The position numbers were made by a program, and so were the translations under genes. This document shows positions 16,664 to 25,297 of a stretch of DNA of 64,000 nt, in pieces. The stretch is from Dorea_A sp016295505 (GTDB lineage Bacteria > Bacillota > Clostridia > Lachnospirales > Lachnospiraceae). The stretch is from contig NZ_JBDOHS010000005.1 in assembly GCF_039832105.1 (NCBI RefSeq), positions 1 through 64,000 on the forward strand, read 5' to 3'. A model generated the notes under the pieces. That model did not search any database and was not told the origin of the DNA. It saw only the letters and a program-made list of their open reading frames with translations. Positions within the stretch are counted from its first letter, which is position 1; the number at the start of each line of letters is the position of its first letter.

Positions 16664-17529
16664 TTTTCTTTTACATGAACATCCAGCTTCTGATATGGAA
16701 TCTCAATTCCTTCCGCATCCATGGCAAGCTTGATCTCTTCCTGCAGCTTCCACTTTACGTTCCAGTATTCTTCTGTACTTACCCAGGCACGCATTCCGAT
16801 CACGACGGAACTTGCTGCAAGCTCATCCACAAAAATCCGTATATCTTTGTCTTTCATGATCCGGTCCTCCTGATCAAGCAGACGCCTTGCCACTTCTTTC
16901 GCTTTGCGCAGATCTGAATCATAAGAGATTCCGAACTTCAGTTCCAGGCATCGTTCATCCTTCTCTGTGACATTGGTCAGACTGTTGTTCGTCAACATGC
17001 CATTCGGTATAATAACCGTCTTATTGTCAATCGTGGTAAGCTTCGTGTAAAAGAGCTGTATCTCTTTTACGGTTCCTTCATTTTTATGATTGTCTTCTAT
17101 AATATAATCCCCGACTACAAACGGCTTCAGCATCAGAATCAGAACACCGCCGGCAAAGTTTGACAGGCTTCCCTGCAATGCCAGACCCACTGCAACGCCG
17201 GCTGATGCTATGATTGCGGCTACGGAGGCCGTATCCACTCCAAACTTCGTTGCGATTGTGAAGATCAGGATCGCATATAGACCAAACTTCAGCAATGAGT
17301 CTACGAATGTGGCAACGCCTGCATCCGCACTGGAGCGGGCAAAAGCAGATTTCACAATCTTTCTCACCCATTTGATCAGATAACGTCCGATGATAAAGAT
17401 GATAATCGCATATACTACTTTTAGGCCGAATCCGATCAGGTTTCCTGTATTATTATGAAAATACTGCAAAAAAGCGTTAATTTCTTCTGTTGTTTCCTGC
17501 GTCATTTCCTCTACGCTTGTTGTATCCAT
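16648..17529 (-). CDS. mscS: small-conductance mechanosensitive channel, MscS family
   Basis: Three membrane segments (about 30-55, 70-92 and 100-135) lead into the pore helix, rich in Gly/Ala (ASAGVAVGLALQGSLSNFAGG), then the soluble beta domain with FVVGDYI, GTVKEIQLFYT, IPNGMLTNNSLTN and a C-terminal alpha/beta domain. This is the MscS core arrangement, releasing solutes on hypo-osmotic shock. At 293 residues it is close to the E. coli length. The gene stands alone, followed by a long perfect hairpin at its stop. Confidence 0.93.
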   Translation of the reverse strand: MDTTSVEEMTQETTEEINAFLQYFHNNTGNLIGFGLKVVYAIIIFIIGRYLIKWVRKIVKSAFARSSADAGVATFVDSLLKFGLYAILIFTIATKFGVDTASVAAIIASAGVAVGLALQGSLSNFAGGVLILMLKPFVVGDYIIEDNHKNEGTVKEIQLFYTKLTTIDNKTVIIPNGMLTNNSLTNVTEKDERCLELKFGISYDSDLRKAKEVARRLLDQEDRIMKDKDIRIFVDELAASSVVIGMRAWVSTEEYWNVKWKLQEEIKLAMDAEGIEIPYQKLDVHVKENRVKP

Positions 17530-17578
17530 ATCAGCTTTCTCCTCTTTTCAAGTCTTATCATTTTTCTGTCGCTCGCTT

Positions 17579-18418
17579 TTATTCCTCTTTTAAAGCCAGA
17601 AATGCACTCAAATTTCCTCTTTTATTACCGGTCGCCCGGTGTGAAAACAGAATCTCCGGGTTACAGTGTGTGCAGACATTCGTCACAGCAATCTGCTTCT
17701 TCGGGATCCCCGCTTCAGTCAGCACTGCTTCATTGGCCTTCCACAGATTCAGTTGATACTTTCCATTTTCTTTTCGGTAAAATAATTCCGGCCAGAGCTT
17801 CTGTTCAAAATATTGCCGAAATTCATCAATCACATCTTCACTGACCTCATAACAATCCTGACAGATGGACGGCCCGATTGCCGCATAGATATCTTTCGGA
17901 TCTGTACCATACTCACGGCTCATTGTCTCTACCGTTACCTTGCCCATCTTATGAACCGTTCCTCTCCATCCGGAATGGCTCAGGCCAATCACTTTTTTCA
18001 CCGGATCCACAAAATACAACGGAACACAATCCGCATAGAATGTGACCAGGCAGATTCCCGGTACGTCCGTTACCAGTCCATCTGTTTCCATGAACCGTCT
18101 CCCGCGATCCTGTTCCTTTACCACAGCCACATTAGTCGTATGCGTCTGGTGTGTATATGTCAGATCTTCTGCCCGCACTCCGATCGCCGCCGCAATTCTT
18201 CTGCAGTTCTCAGCAACCGCCTGCGGATCATCTCCTCTGGTCGTACTGATATTCATCGTTGCACACGGTCCCTTACTGACTCCGCCAAGTCTGGTGGAAA
18301 AGCCATGATATACAACTCCCGTTTTTTCCAGCATTGGATACGAAAGGAAGGGAACTCCGTTTTCTTCCTTTTCATCCAATATATGTTCATTGTTTTTATA
18401 GATCAATCCCAGACTCAT
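17579..18418 (-). CDS. pgeF: peptidoglycan editing factor / purine nucleoside phosphorylase-like (laccase-domain) protein
   Basis: The DUF152/YfiH fold is recognised by THQTHTTNVAVV, the metal-binding HSGWRGTVHKMG, GPSICQDCYEV and the closing NVCTHCNPEILFSHRATGNKRGN. The conserved His and Cys residues of the zinc site are all present. Family members act on purine nucleosides or edit peptidoglycan precursors; the role here cannot be decided. ATG 18418 is preferred because AAGGAG stands seven bases before it. The gene follows yraN by 11 bases and so belongs to the same minus-strand operon end. Confidence 0.88.
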   Translation of the reverse strand: MSLGLIYKNNEHILDEKEENGVPFLSYPMLEKTGVVYHGFSTRLGGVSKGPCATMNISTTRGDDPQAVAENCRRIAAAIGVRAEDLTYTHQTHTTNVAVVKEQDRGRRFMETDGLVTDVPGICLVTFYADCVPLYFVDPVKKVIGLSHSGWRGTVHKMGKVTVETMSREYGTDPKDIYAAIGPSICQDCYEVSEDVIDEFRQYFEQKLWPELFYRKENGKYQLNLWKANEAVLTEAGIPKKQIAVTNVCTHCNPEILFSHRATGNKRGNLSAFLALKEE

Positions 18419-18429
18419 CACACATCTCC

Positions 18430-18795
18430 TTATCCGATATAGTCAAATGCATTCTGATAAAGTGTGAACTTATCCCCTTCAATGCTGATCACATCAAATC
18501 TGCACGCCACGTCCGCCAGCCCATGCATCATAAGATATGCCAGTGCACACTTTGACAGTACTTTCTGCTTCCCGAATCCGACTGCCTCTGCCGGATGTCC
18601 TTTCCGTTCATCTGTACGATACTTCACCTCACAGAATACCAGATATTCACCATCTCTCGCTACGATATCGACTTCTCCCATCTTGCATCGATAGTTATAT
18701 TCCAGAATCTCATATCCAAGTGTTTTCAGATAATCTCCAGCTCTCTTCTCATATTCAGCACCTATACTGCGCTTATTACATCGACGTGCAGTCAT
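18430..18795 (-). CDS. YraN family (UPF0102) endonuclease-like protein
   Basis: The 121-residue product shows the YraN signature: GAEYEKRAGDYLKTLGYEIL, NYRCKMGEVDIVARDG and FCEVKYRTDERKGHPAEAV, a PD-(D/E)xK-like arrangement (E, D, ExK). Family members lie beside rnhB in many genomes, as here; a nuclease role is inferred from fold only. ATG 18795 is chosen because AAGGAG precedes it by seven bases; a GTG lies two codons earlier. Confidence 0.9.
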   Translation of the reverse strand: MTARRCNKRSIGAEYEKRAGDYLKTLGYEILEYNYRCKMGEVDIVARDGEYLVFCEVKYRTDERKGHPAEAVGFGKQKVLSKCALAYLMMHGLADVACRFDVISIEGDKFTLYQNAFDYIG

Positions 18796-18825
18796 GCACA
18801 CACTCCTTCAGTTGTCTGTACAGTT

Positions 18826-19485
18826 TTATATAAAGTTCTTAATAAATGTCCTTCTGTGGATCGGCGAAGGCCCGTGCTCTTTCAGACCCGCAATATGAGC
18901 CTTGGTTCCATACCCTTTATTGCTCGCAAAGTCATACCCCGGAATGATCTGATCATATTCCACCATCATCCGATCCCTGGTAACCTTTGCGATGATACTC
19001 GCCGCCGCGATGGACACACTCTTGGCATCTCCTTTGATGATCGGCACCTGAGGAATATCCACCTCCGGGATCGTCACTGCATCATTTAAGAGCAGATCCG
19101 GTCTGACCTTCAGATTCTCAATGGCCATACGCATAGCCTCATAGGTTGCCTGCAGGATATTGATCTCATCAATTCTCGCAGGAGCGACAATTCCAATTCC
19201 CGTTGCCACTGCATGCTCCATAATCTCGTCGTATAAAGCTTCTCTCTTTTTCTCTGACAATTTTTTGGAGTCATTCAGATACAGGATCGGAATGTCTTTG
19301 GGCAGGATCACCGCTCCTGCCACAACCGGCCCTGCAAGCGGTCCCCTGCCCACTTCATCTATTCCACATATAGTGGCATAATGACTGTATTCCCTTTCAT
19401 ACACGCTCATTGCCTCTGTACGTGCAATTTCCTTCTCCAGCTTTTCCTGCTGCTTTCGCAGCCTTTCCTCTTCCCTCTTATTCAT
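18826..19485 (-). CDS. rnhB: ribonuclease HII
   Basis: Type 2 RNase H, removing RNA from RNA-DNA hybrids and single ribonucleotides from DNA. The catalytic GIDEVGRGPLAGPVVAGAV (D, E) is near residue 42, DSKKLSEKKRE follows, and further active-site Asp lie in LLNDAV and AKVTRDRMM. An N-terminal charged helix of about 38 residues precedes the domain, as in other Clostridia. The start overlaps the end of the upstream lepB by 8 bases, indicating translational coupling. Confidence 0.95.
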   Translation of the reverse strand: MNKREEERLRKQQEKLEKEIARTEAMSVYEREYSHYATICGIDEVGRGPLAGPVVAGAVILPKDIPILYLNDSKKLSEKKREALYDEIMEHAVATGIGIVAPARIDEINILQATYEAMRMAIENLKVRPDLLLNDAVTIPEVDIPQVPIIKGDAKSVSIAAASIIAKVTRDRMMVEYDQIIPGYDFASNKGYGTKAHIAGLKEHGPSPIHRRTFIKNFI

Positions 19486-20047
19486 GGCGGATCACTCCCA
19501 TCTCATCAAAAGGATAGATGCGCACCCAGGCTCTTCCGATCAGATCTTCCTTTTTCAGAACTCCGACACTGGGATCCCGACTGTCCTGACTGTGATTCCG
19601 GTTATCGCCCAGCACAAAGTATTCTTCTTCTCCTAGCGTTATAGGTTCTGCCGCCGTCTGTGGATTCTCTATCACTTCTGCACCATAGACATCGCTGGTC
19701 AGCTGTTCGCCATTAATATATACATATCCGTCGATAATCTGCACCGTTTCTCCCGGAAGACCGATGATCCTCTTGATATAATATGTATTTTTCTCATATT
19801 TATAAGGAAATACTATGATATCATAGCGCTTTGGATCACGAAAACGATAGGAAATCTTTTCAACGATCAGGTTGTCTCCATCACTGAGTGTTGTCTCCAT
19901 CGAAGACCCACTCACTCTGGTTCTCTGACCGACAAATGTAATGATCAGATAAGTCAGGCCGATAATGATCAGGATATACACGATCCATCCACCCAGTTCG
20001 CGTAAGATGCTTCTTTCTTCTTGTTCTTTTTCTGTATGTTCTGTCAT
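19478..20047 (-). CDS. lepB: signal peptidase I (copy 1)
   Basis: A type I leader peptidase with one N-terminal membrane helix (about 18-40), the Ser nucleophile in SGSSMETTL, the Lys general base in YYIKRIIGLPGETV and the closing box LGDNRNHSQDSRD. It cleaves signal peptides at the outer face of the membrane. A second paralogue lies two genes upstream, on the other side of rbgA. The C-terminus overlaps rnhB by 8 bases. Confidence 0.95.
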   Translation of the reverse strand: MTEHTEKEQEERSILRELGGWIVYILIIIGLTYLIITFVGQRTRVSGSSMETTLSDGDNLIVEKISYRFRDPKRYDIIVFPYKYEKNTYYIKRIIGLPGETVQIIDGYVYINGEQLTSDVYGAEVIENPQTAAEPITLGEEEYFVLGDNRNHSQDSRDPSVGVLKKEDLIGRAWVRIYPFDEMGVIRHE

Positions 20048-20083
20048 ATAATTATCCCCTTTATGAATCTTTCTCCCCCGATT

Positions 20084-20935
20084 CTAGCACACTTCCTGTG
20101 GATATTCCAGTGTCAGTCTCCCGAGGCGTCCGCCACGGAAATCATCCAGAAGTAATGCTGCTGCTTTCTCTGTATCAATCTCATTCCCTTTCAGAAGACA
20201 ATGCCTGCTGTCTGCGATCGCTCGTAGCATCACATATGCATCTTCTTCAGAAGTGACATTATATTTTTCTTCCAGCACTCCCGGATAAAATTGATTCATG
20301 AACTTGATCAACTCTGCGGCGAGTTCTTCCGTCTGCAGGATTTCGTCCTTGATCGAGCCGATAAATGCCAGTTTCAATCCAACGCTCTGATCCTCAAATT
20401 TCGGCCACAGGATTCCTGGCGTATCCAGAAGTTCTACGTTTTTATTCAGGCGTATCCATTGCTTTCCCTTCGTGACGCCCGGCTTGTTTCCTGTTTTTGC
20501 ACAGCTTTTTCCAGCCAGTGCATTAATAAATGTAGATTTGCCCACATTCGGAATACCAACAACCATAGCGCGAACCGGTCTGTTTAAAATCCCACGTTTT
20601 CTGTCTCTCTCAATCTTTTCTTTACACGCTTCCTGAATCACACTGTGAATGGATTTCACTCCTCCGCCTTTTTTGGAATTCACTTTTACCACAGAAAATC
20701 CTTTTTCACGAAAATACTCCATCCATGCATCATTCCATCTGTCTTCTGCAAGATCCGCTTTATTCAGCAGGATCAGTCTCGCTTTATTTTTCCCAATTTC
20801 ATCGATGTCCGGGTTTCTGCTGCTCACTGGCACTCTCGCATCCACAAGTTCTATTACCAGATCAATCAGCTTAATATTCTCCTGCATCATACGTTTTGCC
20901 TTGGTCATATGACCCGGGTACCATTGAAAATGCAT
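20084..20935 (-). CDS. rbgA: ribosome biogenesis GTPase YlqF/RbgA
   Basis: A circularly permuted GTPase needed for late assembly of the 50S subunit. It starts HFQWYPGHMTKAKRMM, then shows G4 NKADL, G1 GIPNVGKSTFINAL, a G2 region KPGVTKG and G3 DTPGILWP, in the permuted order G4-G5-G1-G2-G3. The C-terminal helical domain binds rRNA. Its place next to rplS, lepB and rnhB is the conserved Firmicutes order. Confidence 0.95.
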   Translation of the reverse strand: MHFQWYPGHMTKAKRMMQENIKLIDLVIELVDARVPVSSRNPDIDEIGKNKARLILLNKADLAEDRWNDAWMEYFREKGFSVVKVNSKKGGGVKSIHSVIQEACKEKIERDRKRGILNRPVRAMVVGIPNVGKSTFINALAGKSCAKTGNKPGVTKGKQWIRLNKNVELLDTPGILWPKFEDQSVGLKLAFIGSIKDEILQTEELAAELIKFMNQFYPGVLEEKYNVTSEEDAYVMLRAIADSRHCLLKGNEIDTEKAAALLLDDFRGGRLGRLTLEYPQEVC

Positions 20936-20947
20936 AATTATTACTCC

Positions 20948-21601
20948 TTACTTTATGAATCCAAAATGTTTTCTCGGGGATACTACAAACCACGCTTTTC
21001 CGTATATATATTCCCGCTTAACGTTGCCGATATCTGCATTTCTGCTGTCCTCACTGCTCTCACGGTTATCCCCGAGCACAAAATACTCGTCACCGGCAAG
21101 TTCTATCTTTTCATCCGCAATTCCGACATCTCCCATTTCTGATGTTGCGTAATCTTCTTCCAGTTTTTCACCGTCTATATATACATTGTTCTCTATGATC
21201 TCCACCGTCTCTCCCGGAAGACCGATAATTCTTTTAATATAATAATGCGCATTTTCATTGCCCTTTGGCTTAAAGACGATGATATCTCCTCTCCTGGGAG
21301 AAGAAGCATTATACAGAATCCGATTCGTCAGCACTACATCTGCATTACTGAGCACCGGACTCATGGAATCCCCCACTGTACTGACACTCTGTCCAAAATA
21401 CCACACTGCAACAAATGCCAGAAGACAGGTAACTGCAATTTTAAATATCCATCTTCCGACAACCGCCAGATATTCCAGATTCAGATGAAACTTTTTTCTC
21501 GGTCTTTTGATCTTCCCAATTCCTTTTCGACGACGCCTGTTATATGCATTGACTTTCCGCCTTTTCCTGTTGAAATCCAGTTCCTTTCGTCTGTGTCTCA
21601 T
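20948..21601 (-). CDS. lepB: signal peptidase I (copy 2) with a long basic N-terminal tail
   Basis: The catalytic parts are GDSMSPVL (Ser), YYIKRIIGLPGETVEII (Lys) and LGDNRESSEDSRN. One membrane helix lies at about residues 50-72. The first 42 residues are extremely rich in Arg and Lys (MRHRRKELDFNRKRRK...), much more than in copy 1, giving a cytoplasmic basic tail. The tail might contact ribosomes or acidic lipids; that is inference. It precedes rbgA by 12 bases and follows rplS. Confidence 0.93.
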   Translation of the reverse strand: MRHRRKELDFNRKRRKVNAYNRRRRKGIGKIKRPRKKFHLNLEYLAVVGRWIFKIAVTCLLAFVAVWYFGQSVSTVGDSMSPVLSNADVVLTNRILYNASSPRRGDIIVFKPKGNENAHYYIKRIIGLPGETVEIIENNVYIDGEKLEEDYATSEMGDVGIADEKIELAGDEYFVLGDNRESSEDSRNADIGNVKREYIYGKAWFVVSPRKHFGFIK

Positions 21602-21619
21602 AGATTCCCCTTATATCAG

Positions 21620-21653
21620 AAAAGGACAATTACATTATGTAGTTGTCCTTTTT
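21620..21653 (-). terminator. terminator after rplS
   Basis: AAAAGGACAA (21620-21629) and TTGTCCTTTT (21643-21652) form a stem that extends inward with one mismatch. On the minus strand it ends in a T-run just beyond the rplS stop, so it can attenuate transcription into lepB. Confidence 0.7.
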
Positions 21654-21674
21654 CCTTCTTTGTTTACAATTTTA

Positions 21675-22022
21675 CTATCTTACTAATTCTTTTACTTTTG
21701 CTTTCTTACCAACGCGGTCTCTTAAGTAGTTCAGTTTAGCTCTTCTTACTTTACCTCTTCTTACTACTTCAACCTTCTCTACGTTTGGAGAATGCAGCGG
21801 CCATGTCTTTTCAACGCCGATTCCGTTAGAATTCTTTCTAACTGTAAATGTTTCTCTTGCTCCGCCGCCCTGTCTCTTAAGGACTGTTCCTTCGAAAACC
21901 TGAACTCTTTCACGGTTTCCTTCTTTGATCTTTCCGTATACTCTTACAGTATCGCCAACGCGGAACTCCGGAGCCTGTTCTTTTAACTGCTCTGCTTCGA
22001 TGTTCTTAATGATATCGTTCAT
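21675..22022 (-). CDS. rplS: 50S ribosomal protein L19
   Basis: The 115-residue protein has the L19 pattern: PEFRVGDTVRVYGKIKEG, RVQVFEGTVLKRQGGGARETFTVRK, GVGVEKTWPLHSP-like (GIGVEKTWPLHSPNVEKVEV) and the RRGKVRRAKLNYLRDRVGKKAKV end. It sits at the 30S-50S interface. It has its own promoter and leader here because a nuclease gene separates it from trmD. Confidence 0.97.
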   Translation of the reverse strand: MNDIIKNIEAEQLKEQAPEFRVGDTVRVYGKIKEGNRERVQVFEGTVLKRQGGGARETFTVRKNSNGIGVEKTWPLHSPNVEKVEVVRRGKVRRAKLNYLRDRVGKKAKVKELVR

Positions 22023-22110
22023 GATGTGTGACCTCCTTGTTTACTTGGATGTTCTTAATACAATTCGTACCAGAGGACCATCTATTTTCTTCACAACATG
22101 CTATAGTTTA
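22023..22110 (-). promoter_or_regulatory. rplS leader, possible L19 autoregulatory RNA
   Basis: The minus strand has TTGCAA and TAAACT 17 bases apart upstream, then a leader of about 70 nt with a GGTACGAATTGTATT segment that can pair, and AAGGAGG before the ATG. Firmicutes rplS leaders are known to bind L19; I cannot confirm the fold by eye. Confidence 0.4.
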
Positions 22111-22147
22111 TCATATTCGTCATCTATTTGCAAGGTTTTTCTGCAAC

Positions 22148-23029
22148 TTATTTTTCAGCTTGTAAAAGTTCTTTTAATCTCTCAATCTCATGTCTGCTTT
22201 CTTCTAATGCTCTTTCTTTCTCTAACAATTTTATGTCTTTTTCTTCCAGCTTTTTATCTTTTTCTTCCAGCTTTTTATCTTTTTCTTCCAGCTCCTGCTT
22301 CATCTCTTCTACCATATAAGTCACTGTATTTTCATCCAATACTTTCAACGCCTCTGAAAACATCCCTATCGCCTCCTCAGGATGGTATCGAAAACGAACA
22401 ATTTCCCGATACATCTCCTCAAACTTCGGATATCTTTCTACAACCTTCTGGATATGCCTTAACTGATCCGATCCTATAAAATACAACCATGCTGCAAGTT
22501 CACTCATTTTTGTTTCTTCTATTTTATTATCTTCTATATCAAAGAAAATATCAAGCGGAACATAATAAAATTCTTCCAGCATATCTAATTCCAAACCTGT
22601 AGAAAATTTCCATGTGCCACCATGAACATAATGATTCGGATGTTTTTTGAATTCTTTTCCACTCTTTTCTATAATTACTATTGTATATACCTTTTTCATA
22701 TCTTTATAAGTAAACTTTTCTCCACGGTTGCTTTTTTCCCGTTCATATTGACGCATAATCATATCGGCAGCATAACAGGAAGCACGTTGTCCGGGAAACA
22801 GATAACCTATTTTCTGAATTTCTACATTCACAAGTTCTCCACTTTCTGTTTCAGCCAATATATCCATAACTAACAGGGAACCTTTTTCAGATATTCTTCT
22901 ATGTTCATTGGGAAGTACGTGCTTTACTTGTAATTTCTTCTTCACAATGCAACTCACAAAATCCGATAACCTTTCCGGATGTTTTTCTACATCAAATATA
23001 TGTTTGAAAAATGGATCGTAAGTCATCAT
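22148..23029 (-). CDS. Rpn/PDDEXK_2 family nuclease (transposase-like) with C-terminal coiled coil
   Basis: The N-terminal domain matches the Rpn/PD-(D/E)xK nuclease family transposases: YDPFFKHIFDVEKHPERL, then MDILAETESGELVNVEIQ with the D...ExQ active site, and YAADMIMRQYEREKSN. The family is linked to RecA-independent recombination. The last 60 residues are a long heptad-like coiled coil made of near-identical LEEKDKK units encoded by a 21-bp tandem repeat. ATG 23029 follows AGAGGTG; the frame is open six codons further. The gene interrupts the usual trmD-rplS contiguity. Confidence 0.85.
   Translation of the reverse strand: MMTYDPFFKHIFDVEKHPERLSDFVSCIVKKKLQVKHVLPNEHRRISEKGSLLVMDILAETESGELVNVEIQKIGYLFPGQRASCYAADMIMRQYEREKSNRGEKFTYKDMKKVYTIVIIEKSGKEFKKHPNHYVHGGTWKFSTGLELDMLEEFYYVPLDIFFDIEDNKIEETKMSELAAWLYFIGSDQLRHIQKVVERYPKFEEMYREIVRFRYHPEEAIGMFSEALKVLDENTVTYMVEEMKQELEEKDKKLEEKDKKLEEKDIKLLEKERALEESRHEIERLKELLQAEK
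22248..22304 (-). repeat. 21-bp tandem repeats in the Rpn gene coiled coil
   Basis: The unit TCTTTTTCTTCCAGCTTTTTA (plus-strand phase) occurs two full times and a third time partially, encoding LEEKDKK repeats. Copy-number slippage would change the coiled coil by seven residues (two helical turns) without a frameshift. Confidence 0.8.
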
Positions 23030-23047
23030 CACACCTCTGACTCCCAT

Positions 23048-23340
23048 TGTACAGTTCTTTCATAAACATTCTCCTTTTAATTTTTACATTTTGTCAGGTA
23101 ATTCTTCGATTCGAAGCTTCGATATAAAGATGCCGTAAAGGCTTAGAACAATTTTCAGATGCAAGAAACGCATCTGTATATTAATAAATTATCACAAGTT
23201 TCTCATTCTGTAAATGTATTTTAAAACCTGATTTTAGTTTTGATTTCAAAGTCATCCATCATTTTTTATAATAGGTCTGTCACTAATATTTTGCAGCAGA
23301 CCTATTTTCCTCAACTTTCAGACTCTACCCTGCAATCCTT
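23048..23340. other. intergenic region between trmD and the Rpn gene
   Basis: About 290 bases without a gene. It holds CAGATGC-AAGAAAC-GCATCTG (about 23157-23177), a hairpin that could sit in a leader, and an inverted repeat ATAGGTCTG/CAGACCTAT (23271-23305) about 35 bases beyond the trmD stop, which could end the ffh-trmD transcript although it lacks a T-run on the minus strand. Confidence 0.5.
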
Positions 23341-24105
23341 TTATTCCGACAAATCTTCCACCATTTTTTTCTCCTGTGGTGTCAGTTCTGCTTTTTCCAG
23401 CAGATCAGGTCGATTCTTTGCTGTACGTATGACCGACTGCTCTCTTCGCCACTTTTCAATATTGGCATGGTGTCCGGACATCAACACCTCCGGCACTCGT
23501 TTCTCATGCCATACTTCCGGTCTGGAATACTGTGGATATTCCAGCAGGTTATCCTGAAAACTTTCAAATTCTGCAGACACATCATTATGAAGTACTCCCG
23601 GCACAAGCCGTGAAATACAATCCACCATGATCATCGCAGGAAGCTCTCCGCCTGTCAGCACATAATCACCGATAGACACATAATCCGTCACTATTTCTTC
23701 CAGTACACGCTCATCAATACCTTCATAATGTCCACATAAGAACACCAGATCCTCTTCTTTGGCAAATTCCTCTGCCATCCCCTGGTTAAATGTCTTTCCC
23801 TGCGGTGAGAGATAGATTACCCGCGGCTTTTTCACAGTTTCTTCCTCGTTCTTTTCCTTCGCATGCTCTGTAATCTTCTCACTCAGCGCTTTATAACACT
23901 GATACACCGGTTCCGCCTGCATCAGCATTCCTGCCCCGCCGCCATATGGATAATCATCCACACTGTTATGTTTGTTAAATGCATAATCCCGGATATTAAT
24001 TGCTTCGATCGAAAGCAGTCCGTTATTGACCGCTCTCCCGATAATACTGGTATTCAGTCCATCCATCACCATCTCCGGAAACAAAGTCATAATATAAAAA
24101 TTCAT
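23341..24105 (-). CDS. trmD: tRNA (guanine(37)-N1)-methyltransferase
   Basis: This SPOUT methyltransferase makes m1G37 and prevents frameshifting. Seen are the start MNFYIMTLFPEM, DDYPYGGGAGMLMQAEP, YLSPQGKTFNQ, FLCGHYEGIDERV and the knot motif SIGDYVLTGGELPAM. I prefer ATG 24105 (GAGGG six bases upstream). The frame stays open for nine codons upstream, but these overlap the end of rimM and are not TrmD-like. Length from this start is 254 residues, usual for the family. Confidence 0.96.
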   Translation of the reverse strand: MNFYIMTLFPEMVMDGLNTSIIGRAVNNGLLSIEAINIRDYAFNKHNSVDDYPYGGGAGMLMQAEPVYQCYKALSEKITEHAKEKNEEETVKKPRVIYLSPQGKTFNQGMAEEFAKEEDLVFLCGHYEGIDERVLEEIVTDYVSIGDYVLTGGELPAMIMVDCISRLVPGVLHNDVSAEFESFQDNLLEYPQYSRPEVWHEKRVPEVLMSGHHANIEKWRREQSVIRTAKNRPDLLEKAELTPQEKKMVEDLSE

Positions 24106-24118
24106 AATCTGCCCTCTT

Positions 24119-24625
24119 CTATACAAGTCCATCCATCAGGTGAATCTTCATTCTGCATTCCTCAATATTTACATTCAGAATACATTCTTTGATAGCCGGA
24201 ACCAGAACTTCTCCATGCTCAATGCTGTCGATCACATAGACATCATTGGCACCCGTCTCTATTACGTCTTTTAATGTACCAAATTCTTTACCTTCCTCTG
24301 TCTCCACAGCCATGCCAATCATATCAGCAATAAAATATTCATCCTCCTCCAGTTCAACTGCATCACAGCGTTCTACCAGAATCGGACATCTCTTATATTT
24401 TTCAATGTCATTTATATTATCAATGCCTTTAAACTTGAGGATCACAAACTGTTTAAAAAACTTCACTCCCTGTATTTCCAAAGGCAAGGTTTCTTTTCCC
24501 GTATCAAGAAGGACATGCTTTAACTGTTTAAATCGTGTGGCATCGTCCGTGGTCGGATATACTTTTACTTCTCCGCGTACTCCATGCGTGGATGTAATCA
24601 CGCCAACCTGTAACAATTCTTCCAT
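24119..24625 (-). CDS. rimM: 16S rRNA processing protein RimM
   Basis: The 168-residue assembly factor for the 30S head has the N-terminal LLQVGVITSTHGVRGEVKVYP and the C-terminal PRC-barrel with DMIGMAVETEEGKEFGTL and EVLVPAIKECI. It lies directly before trmD, the usual order, in the rpsP operon. Confidence 0.95.
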   Translation of the reverse strand: MEELLQVGVITSTHGVRGEVKVYPTTDDATRFKQLKHVLLDTGKETLPLEIQGVKFFKQFVILKFKGIDNINDIEKYKRCPILVERCDAVELEEDEYFIADMIGMAVETEEGKEFGTLKDVIETGANDVYVIDSIEHGEVLVPAIKECILNVNIEECRMKIHLMDGLV

Positions 24626-24657
24626 ATTTTCTCCTTCATATATCGTGATATAGATAA

Positions 24658-24684
24658 GGGACAGACCAAAAACGGACCTGTCCC
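24658..24684 (-). terminator. hairpin between khpA and rimM
   Basis: GGGACAG (24658-24664) pairs with CTGTCCC (24678-24684). No T-run follows, so it is more likely an attenuating or processing structure than a strong terminator. Confidence 0.4.
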
Positions 24685-24723
24685 CGGATACCTCAATTCA
24701 TTACAGCTGATATCTGTAACCTG

Positions 24724-24954
24724 TTAATCCATAATATCAACTACTACTTTTTTATCTTCTTTTGCAGCAGCTGCTTTTACGACAGAACGGATTGCTTTTG
24801 CGATGCGTCCCTGTTTTCCGATTACTTTTCCCATATCGGAATCAGCAACGTGTACCTCCAGAATTGTCGTTTTCTTTTCTACCCGTTCGTTGATCACAAC
24901 GCTGTTCGGGTCGTCAACTAATGCTTTCGCAATGACTTCTACTAACTCTTTCAT
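24724..24954 (-). CDS. khpA: KH-domain RNA-binding protein KhpA (YlqC)
   Basis: The 76-residue protein is a single KH domain with the GxxG loop in GKVIGKQGRIAKAIRSVVKAAA. KhpA forms a complex with KhpB and binds many RNAs, affecting cell elongation and sRNAs in Firmicutes. It lies 24 bases after rpsP in the conserved rpsP-khpA-rimM-trmD order. Confidence 0.93.
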   Translation of the reverse strand: MKELVEVIAKALVDDPNSVVINERVEKKTTILEVHVADSDMGKVIGKQGRIAKAIRSVVKAAAAKEDKKVVVDIMD

Positions 24955-24978
24955 AGATTCACACCTCCAGTGGCATGA

Positions 24979-25224
24979 TTATTTTTCAATGCCTGCTGCT
25001 TTCAAGATCTTAGCAACTGCCTCTGTCGGCTGTGCTCCATTTGCCAACCATTTTCTTGCAGCTTCCTCATCAACGCTGATTGCACTAGGATCACAGTTCG
25101 GATCATAAGTTCCAACCTCAGCGATGAACTTTCCATCTCTTGGTGATCTGGAATCTGCTACGATGATTCTATAGAAAGGAGCCTTCTTCTGTCCCATTCT
25201 TCTTAATCTCATTTTTACTGCCAT
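24979..25224 (-). CDS. rpsP: 30S ribosomal protein S16
   Basis: Eighty-one residues with the S16 signature MAVKMRLRRMGQKKAPFYRI and VADSRSPRDGKFIAEVGTYDP. It is needed for early 30S assembly. A good ribosome site (GGAGGTAATGT region) precedes the ATG. Confidence 0.97.
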   Translation of the reverse strand: MAVKMRLRRMGQKKAPFYRIIVADSRSPRDGKFIAEVGTYDPNCDPSAISVDEEAARKWLANGAQPTEAVAKILKAAGIEK

Positions 25225-25297
25225 GTTACATTACCTCCATAAATATGTTTATTTTTTTCATTTATCTATATAACGCGTCTTGCGCGATATACCATAG

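Noticed and set aside
22248..22304. Short tandem repeats resembling a CRISPR-like array
   Set aside because: The repeats are contiguous 21-bp units without spacers and lie inside a coding region for a coiled coil.
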